From positions 4,541,001 through 4,605,000 of the forward strand of contig NZ_ASHX02000001.1 of the NCBI RefSeq assembly GCF_000478605.2: 64,000 nucleotides of DNA, written 5' to 3'. Position numbers and translations under genes: made by a program. The notes under the pieces were generated by a model. It did not search any database, was not told the DNA's origin, and saw only the letters and a program-made list of their open reading frames with translations. Source of the stretch: Streptomyces thermolilacinus SPC6 (GTDB taxonomy: Bacteria; Actinomycetota; Actinomycetes; Streptomycetales; Streptomycetaceae). Of this stretch, positions 26,620 to 35,612 are shown in pieces; within the stretch, counting starts at the first letter, position 1, and every line of letters begins with the position of its first letter.

Positions 26620-27987
26620 TCAGGCCTCGACGCCGCTCGCCCGCAGCATCTCCTCGCGCTCCACGATCTTCACGCGCTCGCGGCCCTCGGCCTCGCCGCG
26701 CGCCCGCTCCGCCGCGTCCAGCCGGTACCAGCCGTCCCACGTCGTGTACGCGACGCCCTTGTCCTGGAGGAACTCCACCACGGCGTCCTCGCCCGGGGCC
26801 TCCGGCGTGCGCAGCCGGCCCTCGCGGTGGTCCTCCAGCAGGTTGGCGACGGTCTCGTTGGCGTCGCCCTTCGTGTGGCCGATCAGGCCGATCGGGCCAC
26901 GCCTGATCCAGCCGGTCACATAGGTGGACGCGAGGTGCTCGCCGCCCTCCATCACGCGGCCGCCCTCGTCCGGGACCGTGCCCGACGCGGCGTCCCACGG
27001 CAGCTTGGGCAGCTCCTCCGACAGGTAGCCCACCGCGCGGTACACGGCCTGGACGTCCCAGGTGGTGAACTCGCCGGTGCCCTTCACATTGCCGGTGCCG
27101 TCCAGCTCGGTGCGCTCGGTGCGCAGGCCGGCCACCTTGCCGTCCTCGCCGACGATCTCGGCGGGCGACTCGAAGAAGTGCAGGAACAGCTTGTGCGGCC
27201 GGTCGCCGACATCGCGGATCGCCCAGTTCTCCAGCGTCTTGGCGACCATGTCCACCTGCTTGTTGGACCGCCGTGCCTCGATGGACCCCCGGTCGTAGTC
27301 GATGTCCTCGGGGTTGACGATGACCTCGATGCTGGGGGAGTGGTCCAGCTCGCGCAGTTCCATGGGGCTGAACTTCGCCTGTGCGGGGCCGCGACGGCCG
27401 AACACGTGGATCTCCAGCGCCTTGTTGGCCTTCAGGCCGTCGTAGACGTTCGGCGGGATCTCCGTCGGCAGCAGCTCGTCGGCGGTCTTGGCGAGGATGC
27501 GCGCCACGTCCAGGGCGACGTTGCCGACGCCCAGCACCGCGACCTTCTCGGCCTCCAGCGGCCAGGTGCGCGGCACGTCGGGGTGGCCGTCGTACCAGGA
27601 GACGAAGTCGGCGGCGCCGTACGAGCCGTCGAGGTCCACACCGGGGATGTTCAGGTCCCGGTCGGCGTCGGCGCCCGTGGAGAAGATCACGGCGTCGTAG
27701 AAGGCGCGCAGGTCGTCCAGGGTGATGTCGGACGGGTAGTCGACATTGCCGAAGAGGCGGATCTGCGGCTTGTCCAGCACCTGGTGGAGGGCGGTGATGA
27801 TGCCCTTGATCCGCGGGTGGTCGGGCGCGACGCCGTACCGGATGAGGCCGAACGGCGCGGGCATCCGCTCGAACAGGTCGATGGAGACACCCGGGTCGTT
27901 GGCGGCCTCGGACTTCAGCAGCGCGTCGGCGGCGTAGATGCCGGCCGGGCCGGCACCGACGATCGCGACCCGCAGGGGGCGGGGCAT
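26620..27987 (-). CDS. FprA-type NADPH–ferredoxin reductase
   Basis: 455 residues from ATG 27987. FAD-binding GAGPAGIYAADALL at the N-terminus, followed by ERMPAPFGLIRYGVAPDH. The NADP-binding VLGVGNVALDVARIL is central, and the adrenodoxin-reductase-type WIRRGPIGLIGHTK is near the C-terminus. It would pass electrons from NADPH to ferredoxins, which in Streptomyces serve many P450s. It is divergent from recO, with an inverted repeat between them. Confidence 0.88.
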   Translation of the reverse strand: MPRPLRVAIVGAGPAGIYAADALLKSEAANDPGVSIDLFERMPAPFGLIRYGVAPDHPRIKGIITALHQVLDKPQIRLFGNVDYPSDITLDDLRAFYDAVIFSTGADADRDLNIPGVDLDGSYGAADFVSWYDGHPDVPRTWPLEAEKVAVLGVGNVALDVARILAKTADELLPTEIPPNVYDGLKANKALEIHVFGRRGPAQAKFSPMELRELDHSPSIEVIVNPEDIDYDRGSIEARRSNKQVDMVAKTLENWAIRDVGDRPHKLFLHFFESPAEIVGEDGKVAGLRTERTELDGTGNVKGTGEFTTWDVQAVYRAVGYLSEELPKLPWDAASGTVPDEGGRVMEGGEHLASTYVTGWIRRGPIGLIGHTKGDANETVANLLEDHREGRLRTPEAPGEDAVVEFLQDKGVAYTTWDGWYRLDAAERARGEAEGRERVKIVEREEMLRASGVEA

Positions 27988-28304
27988 GGCAGGTTCCCTT
28001 CGACAGTCAGCACTTCTCACCCGCCAGCCTCACGAGCACAGGGGTGGAGCGGTACCCGCCTCGGAGCTATGACCCCATAAGACGTCCTTATGGGTTCCCG
28101 AAGCGGAGGTTGGGGCAGGTGGTCCCAGTCGGACCAGGATCACACCCTATGGCTCCCCTTCCCGCCCCCTGCCCCGGGGGTCCCCGGGCGCCCCGGCCAC
28201 CCCTCGCGCCCCGGCCGCCCCCTGTGCCCCGGGCCTGCGCCCTTGGAGGCCGAGCCCCTGGGCGGTGGGGGCGGGGCACCGGCGGCGTACGCGAGAATGG
28301 GGGC
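27988..28304. other. Intergenic region between the FprA-type gene and recO
   Basis: 317 bases with no gene. It should contain both divergent promoters and holds one clear inverted repeat at 28074-28094. The rest is GC-rich and featureless to me. Confidence 0.6.
28074..28094. promoter_or_regulatory. Inverted repeat, candidate operator
   Basis: CCCATAAG (28074-28081) and CTTATGGG (28087-28094) are separated by ACGTC. An AT-rich core is unusual in this genome. It is 87 bases from the reductase start and 210 from recO, so it more likely controls the reductase. Confidence 0.45.
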
Positions 28305-29051
28305 ATGAGTCTGTTCCGGGATGACGGCGTCGTGCTGCGTACGCAGAAGCTGGGCGAGGCCGACCGGATCATCACGTTCCTCACCCGCGGCCACGGCCGC
28401 GTCCGGGCCGTCGCGCGCGGGGTGCGCCGCACCAAGTCGAAGTTCGGCGCCCGCCTCGAACCCTTCTCCCACGTGGACGTGCAGTTCTTCGCGCGCGGCT
28501 CCGAACTCGTCGGGCGCGGCCTGCCGCTGTGCACCCAGACGGAGACCATCGCCCCGTACGGCGGCGGCATCGTCACCGACTACGCCCGCTACACGGCCGG
28601 CACGGCCATGCTGGAGACCGCCGAGCGGTTCACCGACCACGAGGGCGAGCCCGCCGTCCAGCAGTACCTGCTGCTCGTCGGCGCCCTGCGCACCCTCGCC
28701 CGCGGCGAGCACGCCCCGCACCTGATCCTCGACGCCTTCCTGCTGCGCTCCCTCGCCGTCAACGGCTACGCCCCGTCCTTCGAGGACTGCGCCCGCTGCG
28801 GCATCCACGGCCCCAACCGGTTCTTCTCGGTCGCCGCGGGCGGAGTGGTCTGCGGGGACTGCCGGGTGCCCGGCAGCGTCGTACCCTCGGCGGAGGCCGT
28901 CGCGCTGCTCAGCGCGCTGCTGACCGGCGACTGGGAGACGGCGGACGCGTGCGAGCCGCGCCACGCGAGGGAGGGGAGCGGGCTGGTGTCCGCCTATCTG
29001 CACTGGCACCTGGAGCGCGGGCTGCGCTCGCTGCGCTACGTCGAGAAGTAG
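28305..29051 (+). CDS. recO: DNA repair protein RecO
   Basis: 248 residues from ATG 28305. The N-terminal OB fold starts MSLFRDDGVVLRTQKLGEADRI-like, with VRAVARGVRRTKSKFGARLEP. The C-terminal zinc site is CARCG and CGDC. RecO loads RecA onto gapped DNA together with RecR. It is followed by uppS after about 60 bases on the same strand, a common arrangement. Confidence 0.93.
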   Translation: MSLFRDDGVVLRTQKLGEADRIITFLTRGHGRVRAVARGVRRTKSKFGARLEPFSHVDVQFFARGSELVGRGLPLCTQTETIAPYGGGIVTDYARYTAGTAMLETAERFTDHEGEPAVQQYLLLVGALRTLARGEHAPHLILDAFLLRSLAVNGYAPSFEDCARCGIHGPNRFFSVAAGGVVCGDCRVPGSVVPSAEAVALLSALLTGDWETADACEPRHAREGSGLVSAYLHWHLERGLRSLRYVEK

Positions 29052-29114
29052 CCGCCGCGTGAGAAGACAGCGCGGTTGCGCGGAGAGTCAAGAGAACTAG
29101 GAGAAGTGAGCCGC

Positions 29115-29999
29115 ATGGCCATGGCACGACGCGGAATCCTCGGGCGCTCCAGGCGTCAGTACCAGGACCCCGAGCCGCACCCGTCCGGCGCGCGCCCGCC
29201 GAAGCTGCCCGGCGAGATGGTGCCCGGGCACGTGGCGATCGTCATGGACGGCAACGGCCGCTGGGCCAAGGACCGCGGCCTGCCCCGCACCGAGGGCCAC
29301 AAGGTCGGCGCCGAGCGCGTCCTCGACGTGCTCCAGGGCGCGATCGAGATGGGCGTCGGCAGCATCTCCCTGTACGCCTTCTCCACCGAGAACTGGCGGC
29401 GCTCCCCGGACGAGGTGCGCTTCCTGATGAACTTCAACCGGGACTTCATCCGCAAGACCCGCGACCAGCTCGACGCGCTCGGCATCCGGGTCCGCTGGGT
29501 CGGCCGCATGCCCAAGCTGTGGAAGTCCGTCGCCCAGGAGCTCCAGATCGCCCAGGAGCAGACCAAGGACAACGACCGCCTCACGCTGTACTTCTGCATG
29601 AACTACGGCGGCCGCGCCGAGATCGCGGACGCCGCGCAGGCCCTCGCCGAGGACGTGAAGGCCGGGAAGCTCGACCCGTCGAAGGTCAGCGAGAAGACCT
29701 TCGCGAAGTACCTGTACTACGCGGACATGCCGGACGTGGACCTGTTCCTGCGGCCCAGCGGCGAGCAGCGCACGTCCAACTACCTGCTGTGGCAGAGCGC
29801 GTACGCGGAGATGGTCTTCCAGGACGTGCTGTGGCCCGACTTCGACCGCCGCGACCTGTGGCGGGCCTGCCTGGAGTACGCCCAGCGCGACCGCCGCTTC
29901 GGCGGCGCCGTGCCGAACGAGCAGCTCCTCGCGATGGAGGCGGCGATGCGGGGCGACGAGACCGACGGCGCGGCGGCGGCCCCCGGCACGGCGGGCTGA
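29115..29999 (+). CDS. uppS: Isoprenyl transferase (undecaprenyl diphosphate synthase family)
   Basis: 294 residues from ATG 29115 (AGGAG at 29099-29103); an ATG two codons later is also possible. Active-site motif HVAIVMDGNGRWAKDRGL with catalytic Asp, then SLYAFSTENWRRS and FLRPSGEQRTSNYLLWQ. It is a cis-prenyltransferase making the long polyprenyl carrier for cell-wall synthesis. A 40-residue basic N-terminus precedes the domain. Confidence 0.92.
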   Translation: MAMARRGILGRSRRQYQDPEPHPSGARPPKLPGEMVPGHVAIVMDGNGRWAKDRGLPRTEGHKVGAERVLDVLQGAIEMGVGSISLYAFSTENWRRSPDEVRFLMNFNRDFIRKTRDQLDALGIRVRWVGRMPKLWKSVAQELQIAQEQTKDNDRLTLYFCMNYGGRAEIADAAQALAEDVKAGKLDPSKVSEKTFAKYLYYADMPDVDLFLRPSGEQRTSNYLLWQSAYAEMVFQDVLWPDFDRRDLWRACLEYAQRDRRFGGAVPNEQLLAMEAAMRGDETDGAAAAPGTAG

Positions 30000-30114
30000 C
30001 CCGGGGCCGGTACGGGGCCCGTACCAACCTGTACGGCCCCCGGACGGCTCCCGTGTGACCCCGCGCGGCTCCCGTGCCACCTCGTACGGCGAAGGGCCCC
30101 CGGCGGCCCGTGAA

Positions 30115-30152
30115 GCGAAGGGCGCGGCTCCCACGGGAGCCGCGCCCTTCGC
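30115..30152. terminator. Bidirectional terminator between uppS and zur
   Basis: A perfect 17-base stem, 30115-30131 with 30136-30152, around the loop CACG. It separates the convergent uppS and zur genes, only 18 bases from the zur stop. Confidence 0.88.
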
Positions 30153-30169
30153 CGTGAAGGTTCCGCGAA

Positions 30170-30598
30170 TCAGCCCGCGGTCCGGTCCGCCGCGGCCGCG
30201 CACTCCGCGCACGTGCCGAAGATCTCGACCGTGTGCGCCACGTTCACGAAGCCGTGCTCGGCGGCGACCGACTCGGCCCACTCCTCGACGGCCGGGCCCT
30301 CCACCTCGACGGCCTTGCCGCAGCCGCGGCACACCAGGTGGTGGTGGTGCTCGCCGGTCGAGCAGCGGCGGTACACGGCCTCGCCGTCGCTGGTGCGCAG
30401 CACGTCCACCTCGCCCGCGTCGGCGAGCGACTGGAGCGTGCGGTACACCGTCGTGAGGCCCACGGAGTCCCCGCGGTGCTTGAGCATGTCGTGCAGCTCC
30501 TGCGCGCTGCGGAACTCGTCCACCTCGTTCAGTGCCGCCGCGACGGCGGCGCGCTGCCGGGTCGACCGTGCGCGTACGCCGGGTCCTGCCGTCGCCAC
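30170..30598 (-). CDS. zur: Zinc-responsive repressor Zur (Fur family)
   Basis: 142 residues from GTG 30598; GGAGG lies six bases upstream, and the longer frame upstream is not needed. DNA-binding helix in SVGLTTVYRTLQSLADAGEV, metal motif HHHHLVCRGCGKAVE and C-terminal CAEC pair. It represses zinc uptake when zinc is replete. It is the last gene after znuA–znuC–znuB on the same strand, 118 bases after znuB, so it is probably part of or close to the operon it controls. Confidence 0.93.
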   Translation of the reverse strand: MATAGPGVRARSTRQRAAVAAALNEVDEFRSAQELHDMLKHRGDSVGLTTVYRTLQSLADAGEVDVLRTSDGEAVYRRCSTGEHHHHLVCRGCGKAVEVEGPAVEEWAESVAAEHGFVNVAHTVEIFGTCAECAAAADRTAG

Positions 30599-30716
30599 AG
30601 GTGCCTCCTTGCCCTCGGCCCGCTCACTCGTACGCCAATGCGTCCGCTTACGTCGGGCCATTCTGCCAGGCCCCGCGACGGGGCCCCGCAGCCGTCGTGC
30701 CGTCACTCGGCCGGAT

Positions 30717-31607
30717 TCAGACCTTGACGTCGTCCGCCGTCCCGGGGGACGGCCGCACGCCGTCGTGCGCCCCCTGTGCCGCCTGCGCCGCCCGCGCCCG
30801 GCGCCGGGCCAGTGGCGCGGCCAGCGTGGCGAACACCACGAACACGGCGATGGCCAGCAGCACGATCGTCGCGCCCGGCGGGACGTCCTGGTAGTACGTG
30901 GTGACCGTGCCGCCCAGCGACACGGCCGTACCGATGAGCACCGCCACCGCGAACGTGGCGCGGAAGCTCCGGGTCAGCTGCTGCGCCGCCGCCACCGGCA
31001 CCACCATCAGGGCGCTGACCAGCAGCAGCCCCACGACGCGCATGGCGACCGTCACGGTGACCGCGGCGGTCACGGCGACGAGCAGGTTCAGGGCCCGCAC
31101 CGGCAGGCCCGTCACGCGTGCGAACTCCTCGTCCTGGCTGACGGCGAACAGCTGGCGGCGCAGCCCCAGCGACACCGCCACCACGAAAGCGGCGAGCACG
31201 CAGATCGCGACGACGTCCTCCTCTGACACGGTCGCCAGCGAACCGAACAGATAGCTGACCAGGTTCGCGTTGGAACCGGCCGGGGAGAGGCTGGTCAGCA
31301 GGACTCCGCCCGCCATGCCGCCGTAGAAGAGCAGGGCGAGCGCGATGTCGCCGCGCGTGCGCCCGTACATGCGGATCAGCTCCATCAGGACGGCGCCCGC
31401 GATCGAGACGGCGCCCGCGACCCACACGGGGTTGGCGGACATCAGGAAGCCGAGGCCGACGCCGGTCATGGCGACATGGCCGATTCCGTCGCCCATCAGG
31501 GCCTGCCGCCGCTGCACCAGGTGGATGCCGACGGCGGGCGCGGTGATGCCGACCAGGACGGCGGCGAGGAGCGCCCGCTGCATGAACGCGTGGTCGAGGA
31601 TTTCCAT
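30717..31607 (-). CDS. znuB: Zinc ABC transporter permease ZnuB
   Basis: 296 residues starting MEILDHAFMQRALLAAVLVG. It has eight or so hydrophobic segments and the family stretch RRQALMGDGIGHVAMTGVGLG. It is the membrane channel of the zinc importer. It begins two bases after the znuC stop codon. The last 30 residues form a charged Arg/Ala-rich cytoplasmic tail. Confidence 0.92.
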   Translation of the reverse strand: MEILDHAFMQRALLAAVLVGITAPAVGIHLVQRRQALMGDGIGHVAMTGVGLGFLMSANPVWVAGAVSIAGAVLMELIRMYGRTRGDIALALLFYGGMAGGVLLTSLSPAGSNANLVSYLFGSLATVSEEDVVAICVLAAFVVAVSLGLRRQLFAVSQDEEFARVTGLPVRALNLLVAVTAAVTVTVAMRVVGLLLVSALMVVPVAAAQQLTRSFRATFAVAVLIGTAVSLGGTVTTYYQDVPPGATIVLLAIAVFVVFATLAAPLARRRARAAQAAQGAHDGVRPSPGTADDVKV

Positions 31608-31609
31608 GG

Positions 31610-32374
31610 TCAGGTCAGCAGTCCCGTGCGGAGCGGCTCGTCGGCCGCGTGCGGATGTACGTGGTCGTGGCCGGGCAGCGCGTGCTGGCCGACGGCCTCC
31701 GGCGGCGGCCCGTCGTGGACGACGCACCCGTCGCGCAGGACGATCGCGCGGTCGATCAGCGGCTCCAGCGGGCCCAGCTCGTGCAGGACGAGCAGCACGG
31801 TCGTGCCGTGCGCCACCTGCTCGTGCAGGGTCGCCGCCAGCACCTCCTGGCTGGCCAGGTCGACGCCCGCCATCGGCTCGTCCATGATCAGCAGCTCGGG
31901 CTCGGAGGCGAGGGCCCGGGCGATCAGCACCCGCTGGTGCTGGCCGCCGGAGAGCGCCCACACCGAGTCCTTCGCCCGGTCCGCGAGCCCGACCAGCTCG
32001 ATGGCCCGGTCGACGGCCGCGCGGTCCGCCCTGGACGGCCAGCGCAGCCTCGTACGGGACAGGCGGCCCGACGACACGACCTCGCGGACCGTCGCGGGCA
32101 CCCCGCTGGCGGCCGTGGTGCGCTGCGGGACGTAGCCGACGCGCGCCCAGTCGCGGAAGCGGCGCAGGTCGGTGCCGAACAGGGACACCGCCCCGCCGGT
32201 CAGCGGCACCTGTCCGATGACCGAGCGGACGGCGGTGGACTTGCCGGAGCCGTTGGCGCCGAGCAGGGCGACGACCTCGCCCCGGTGGACGGTGAAGTCC
32301 ACGCCGCGCAGCACGGGGCGGGAGCCGAGCGTGGCCGTTGCCGCCCGGACGGAGATGACGGGCTCGCTGCTCAC
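31610..32374 (-). CDS. znuC: Zinc ABC transporter ATP-binding protein ZnuC
   Basis: 254 residues from GTG 32374. Walker A LLGANGSGKST, signature LSGGQHQRVLIARAL, Walker B LLIMDEP. The C-terminal 30 residues include GQHALPGHDHVHPHAADE, a His-rich tail that could bind zinc. It lies between znuA and znuB in one operon. Confidence 0.92.
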   Translation of the reverse strand: MSSEPVISVRAATATLGSRPVLRGVDFTVHRGEVVALLGANGSGKSTAVRSVIGQVPLTGGAVSLFGTDLRRFRDWARVGYVPQRTTAASGVPATVREVVSSGRLSRTRLRWPSRADRAAVDRAIELVGLADRAKDSVWALSGGQHQRVLIARALASEPELLIMDEPMAGVDLASQEVLAATLHEQVAHGTTVLLVLHELGPLEPLIDRAIVLRDGCVVHDGPPPEAVGQHALPGHDHVHPHAADEPLRTGLLT

Positions 32375-32420
32375 CGGGCCTCCAGGGGGTGTGCGTGCGG
32401 TGCGTACGGGGCGGGGCGGG

Positions 32421-33443
32421 TCACTTCGCGCCGAGCGCCTTCTGGAGCGCCGCCAGGTTGGACGCCATGACCTCCAGGTAGTCAGCGCCCTTGGACCGCT
32501 CGGTGATTCCCTCCAGCGGGTCCAGGACGTCGGTCTTCAGGCCGGTGTCCTTCGCGAGGGTCCTGGCGGTGCGGTCGCTGGCGAGCGTCTCGAAGAAGAC
32601 GGTGGTGACCTTCTCCTTGCGCGCGACCTGCTGGAGCTCCTTGACGCGGGCGGGGCTGGGCTCGGACTCGGGGTCGAGGCCGGCGATGCCCTCCTGGTCC
32701 AGGCCGTAGCGCTCGGCGAGGTAGCCGAAGGCGGAGTGCGTGGTGATGAACGTCCGGGTGGTGGTGTTCTTCAGGCCATCGCGGAAGGACGCGTCCAGGG
32801 CGCCGAGCTTCTTCACCAGCTCGTCGGTGTTCTTCTTGTACGTGGCGGCGTTGTCCGGGTCGGCCTTGGCGAGGCGGTCGCCGACGCCCTTGGCGACCTC
32901 GGCGTACTTCACCGGGTCGAGCCAGATGTGCGGGTCGCCCCCGGCCTCGGAGTGGTCGTGCTCGTGGCCGCCCTCGTGGGACTCCTCGGCGTGGGCCTCG
33001 CCCTCGTGGGCCTCGTCCGTGTGGGGCTCGCCCTCGTGGGCGGAGTGGTCCTCGCTCGTGCCGTGCGTCTCGAGCGTGGTGAGGGTGGCGGCGTCGACGG
33101 TGTCCTTCACGCCCGCCTGCTTGATGGCCTCGTCCACGGCGGGCTGGAGGCCCTTGAGGTAGAGGACGAAACCGGCGTCCTGGAGCTCGGCTATCTGGCG
33201 CGGCTTGAGTTCGAGATCGTGCGGCTCGACTCCGGGCCGCGTCAGTGTGGTCACGGAGACCTTGTCGCCGCCGATCTGTTCGGCGAGGAACTGCATCGGG
33301 TAGAACGACGCCACAACGTCCAGTTTGCCGTCCTTGTTCTGCTCCGCGCCTCCGGAGGAACCGGAGCAGGCGGAGAGGGTGACCAGGCCGAGGACAGCGG
33401 CACCGGCGACGGCGGTGGTGGATATGGAGCGACGTACGTTCAT
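32421..33443 (-). CDS. znuA: Zinc ABC transporter substrate-binding lipoprotein ZnuA
   Basis: 340 residues from ATG 33443 (MNVRRSISTT); another in-frame ATG is at 33452. The lipoprotein signal ends at the lipobox LSAC. A His/Glu/Asp-rich loop (HSAHEGEPHTDEAHEGEAH and GGHEHDHSEAGGDPHIW) is the zinc-trapping segment of ZnuA proteins. It captures zinc outside the membrane for ZnuBC. Two Zur-box-like sites lie immediately upstream, one touching the start codon. No strong Shine-Dalgarno is visible, so translation may be leaderless or weakly initiated. Confidence 0.92.
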   Translation of the reverse strand: MNVRRSISTTAVAGAAVLGLVTLSACSGSSGGAEQNKDGKLDVVASFYPMQFLAEQIGGDKVSVTTLTRPGVEPHDLELKPRQIAELQDAGFVLYLKGLQPAVDEAIKQAGVKDTVDAATLTTLETHGTSEDHSAHEGEPHTDEAHEGEAHAEESHEGGHEHDHSEAGGDPHIWLDPVKYAEVAKGVGDRLAKADPDNAATYKKNTDELVKKLGALDASFRDGLKNTTTRTFITTHSAFGYLAERYGLDQEGIAGLDPESEPSPARVKELQQVARKEKVTTVFFETLASDRTARTLAKDTGLKTDVLDPLEGITERSKGADYLEVMASNLAALQKALGAK

Positions 33444-33457
33444 GACACTCATTTTCA
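33443..33457 (-). promoter_or_regulatory. Zur-box-like site at the znuA start
   Basis: TGACACTCATTTTCA matches the actinobacterial Zur consensus TGAAAATGATTTTCA at 12 of 15 positions by eye. It overlaps the first base of the znuA ATG. Confidence 0.65.
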
Positions 33458-33464
33458 ACTTTTG

Positions 33465-33479
33465 TGGAAACGATTGTCA
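33465..33479 (-). promoter_or_regulatory. Second Zur-box-like site upstream of znuA
   Basis: TGGAAACGATTGTCA also matches 12 of 15 positions of TGAAAATGATTTTCA. Its centre is 22 bases, two helical turns, from the centre of the first site, so two Zur dimers could bind the same DNA face. Confidence 0.65.
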
Positions 33480-33586
33480 ACAAAGGGGCCGAGTGGTCCC
33501 CGCCACCCACCGATTTGATCCCAAGGGCGCGCCCGCCGCTAATCTGAGGCATTCGCCGTTCGTCACCGTCGTATGAAGAGAGCACC

Positions 33587-34969
33587 GTGGCCGCCGACAA
33601 GATCGACACCATCGTCAGCCTGAGCAAGCGCCGTGGCTTCGTCTACCCCTGCAGTGAGATCTACGGCGGCCAGCGCGCCGCCTGGGACTACGGGCCGCTC
33701 GGCGTGGAGCTGAAGGAGAACATCAAGCGCCAGTGGTGGCGTTACATGGTCACGTCCCGCGAGGACGTCGTCGGCCTCGACTCGTCGGTGATCCTGGCCT
33801 CCGAGGTCTGGGAGGCCTCCGGCCACGTCGCGACCTTCACCGACCCGCTCACCGAGTGCACCTCCTGCCACAAGCGCTACCGCGCCGACCACCTGGAGGA
33901 GGCCTACGAGGAGAAGCACGGCCGCCTCCCCGCGAACGGCCTCGCCGACCTGAACTGCCCCAACTGCGGCAACAAGGGCACCTTCACCGAGCCCAAGCAG
34001 TTCTCCGGCCTGCTCTCCACGCACCTCGGCCCCACGCAGGACTCCGGTTCCGTCGCCTACCTGCGTCCCGAGACGGCGCAGGGCATCTTCACCAACTTCG
34101 CCCAGGTGCAGCAGACTTCCCGCAAGAAGCCGCCCTTCGGCATCGCGCAGATGGGCAAGTCCTTCCGCAACGAGATCACGCCGGGCAACTTCATCTTCCG
34201 GACCCGTGAGTTCGAGCAGATGGAGATGGAGTTCTTCGTCAAGCCGGGCGAGGACGAGACGTGGCACGAGTACTGGATGGAGCAGCGCTGGAACTGGTAC
34301 ACGGACCTGGGTCTCCGTGAGGAGAACATGCGCTGGTACGAGCACCCGAAGGAGAAGCTCTCCCACTACTCGAAGCGCACCGCCGACATCGAGTACCGCT
34401 TCCGCTTCGGCGGCAGCGAGTGGGGCGAGCTGGAGGGTGTCGCCAACCGCACCGACTACGACCTGACGGCCCACTCCCGCGCCTCCGGCACCGACCTGTC
34501 GTTCTACGACCAGGAGGCCGGCGAGCGCTGGACGCCGTACGTCATCGAGCCGGCCGCCGGTGTGGGCCGCACCATGCTGGCCTTCCTCCTCGACGCGTAC
34601 GTCGAGGACGAGGCGCCCAACGCCAAGGGCAAGATGGAGAAGCGCACCTCGCTGCGGCTTGACCCGCGCCTCGCGCCGGTCAAGGTCGCCGTCCTGCCGC
34701 TCTCGCGCAACCCGGAGCTCTCGCCGAAGGCGAAGGGCCTCGCGGCGGACCTGCGCAAGAACTGGAACATCGAGTTCGACGACGCGGGCGCCATCGGCCG
34801 CCGCTACCGCCGCCAGGACGAGATCGGCACGCCGTACTGCGTGACGGTCGACTTCGACACGCTCGAGGACAACGCGGTGACGGTGCGCGAGCGTGACTCG
34901 ATGAAGCAGGAGCGCGTCTCGCTCGACCAGATCCAGGGCTACCTCGCCTCCCGTCTGATCGGCTGCTGA
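33587..34969 (+). CDS. glyS: Glycyl-tRNA synthetase
   Basis: 460 residues from GTG 33587, the dimeric class II form used by actinobacteria. N-terminal CSEIYGGQRAAWDYGPLG, motif 2 region SFRNEITPGNFIFRTREFEQ, motif 3 AAGVGRTMLAFLLDAY, and a C-terminal anticodon-binding domain. An insertion carries CTSCHKRY and CPNCGNKG, a likely zinc ribbon. It is divergent from znuA. Confidence 0.96.
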   Translation: MAADKIDTIVSLSKRRGFVYPCSEIYGGQRAAWDYGPLGVELKENIKRQWWRYMVTSREDVVGLDSSVILASEVWEASGHVATFTDPLTECTSCHKRYRADHLEEAYEEKHGRLPANGLADLNCPNCGNKGTFTEPKQFSGLLSTHLGPTQDSGSVAYLRPETAQGIFTNFAQVQQTSRKKPPFGIAQMGKSFRNEITPGNFIFRTREFEQMEMEFFVKPGEDETWHEYWMEQRWNWYTDLGLREENMRWYEHPKEKLSHYSKRTADIEYRFRFGGSEWGELEGVANRTDYDLTAHSRASGTDLSFYDQEAGERWTPYVIEPAAGVGRTMLAFLLDAYVEDEAPNAKGKMEKRTSLRLDPRLAPVKVAVLPLSRNPELSPKAKGLAADLRKNWNIEFDDAGAIGRRYRRQDEIGTPYCVTVDFDTLEDNAVTVRERDSMKQERVSLDQIQGYLASRLIGC

Positions 34970-34983
34970 CGCACGCAGTCTCC

Positions 34984-35023
34984 GCGAAGCCCCCGGCTCC
35001 CCCAGCGGGACCGGGGGCTTCGC
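34984..35023 (+). terminator. Terminator of glyS
   Basis: GCGAAGCCCCCGG (34984-34996) pairs with CCGGGGGCTTCGC (35011-35023), starting 15 bases after the stop codon. Confidence 0.85.
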
Positions 35024-35201
35024 CGTGCGCGCCTCGCCGCGCGGCGGAAAAACGGGGTGCCGGGGCGCGGCGCGGGCTGTACGGTCGTGCCCATGTCCTC
35101 CTTCCTCCCGATCTACGAGTGAGAGCGCGGCGCCGGGCCTCGACGCCCGTGGCGCCCCACCAGACATCCCGGACCACTTCTCACCCCTGAGGGAGACCAC
35201 C

Positions 35202-35378
35202 ATGGCCAAGAGCCGCAACAACCTGCTCGGTGTCGGCGGACAGCGCAAGAAGCTGTCCCGTCTGGAGCGGCAGGGCGCCGCGCCGCGCGGCGGCGGTAGC
35301 GCGGCGGGTGCCGCGGACGCGAAGCAGGAGCTGCTTCGCAAGATGCGCGAGCGCACCCAGAACCAGCCCCAGTCCTGA
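35202..35378 (+). CDS. Small basic protein, DUF6243-like
   Basis: 58 residues, MAKSRNNLLGVGGQRKK at the N-terminus and KQELLRKMRERTQ at the C-terminus; GAGGGAGA (35189-35196) lies just before the ATG. It is a short, basic, probably partly disordered protein conserved in streptomycetes as far as I recall. Its function is unknown. It stands between the glyS terminator and its own terminator, so it is a monocistronic unit. Confidence 0.72.
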   Translation: MAKSRNNLLGVGGQRKKLSRLERQGAAPRGGGSAAGAADAKQELLRKMRERTQNQPQS

Positions 35379-35446
35379 CCCCGCACCCCCTGCACCCGGG
35401 GGGCTGCACACCTCAGGGGCCCGTCCTCTGACGGCCCCCGCGCCTC

Positions 35447-35479
35447 AGGGCCCGGCCGCCATCCCGGCGGCCGGGCCCT
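35447..35479 (+). terminator. Terminator after the small basic protein gene
   Basis: AGGGCCCGGCCGCC (35447-35460) pairs perfectly with GGCGGCCGGGCCCT (35466-35479) around ATCCC. Confidence 0.78.
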
Positions 35480-35612
35480 CCGCGTAGCCTGCCCCCGCCG
35501 CCCTGCGGGACGCCTGCCCACAACGGGGTGGACAGCGGCGCGCTGGGTCGGGCCCGCGTGCGCCACGCAGGGGCCGGGCATAACGGTGTGGGCGTACGGG
35601 ACAATGGGGGGC

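Noticed and set aside
30599..30706. Longer zur reading frame starting upstream
   Set aside because: Homologous Zur proteins start near GTG 30598, which has a good ribosome binding site; the extension is Arg-rich and not needed.
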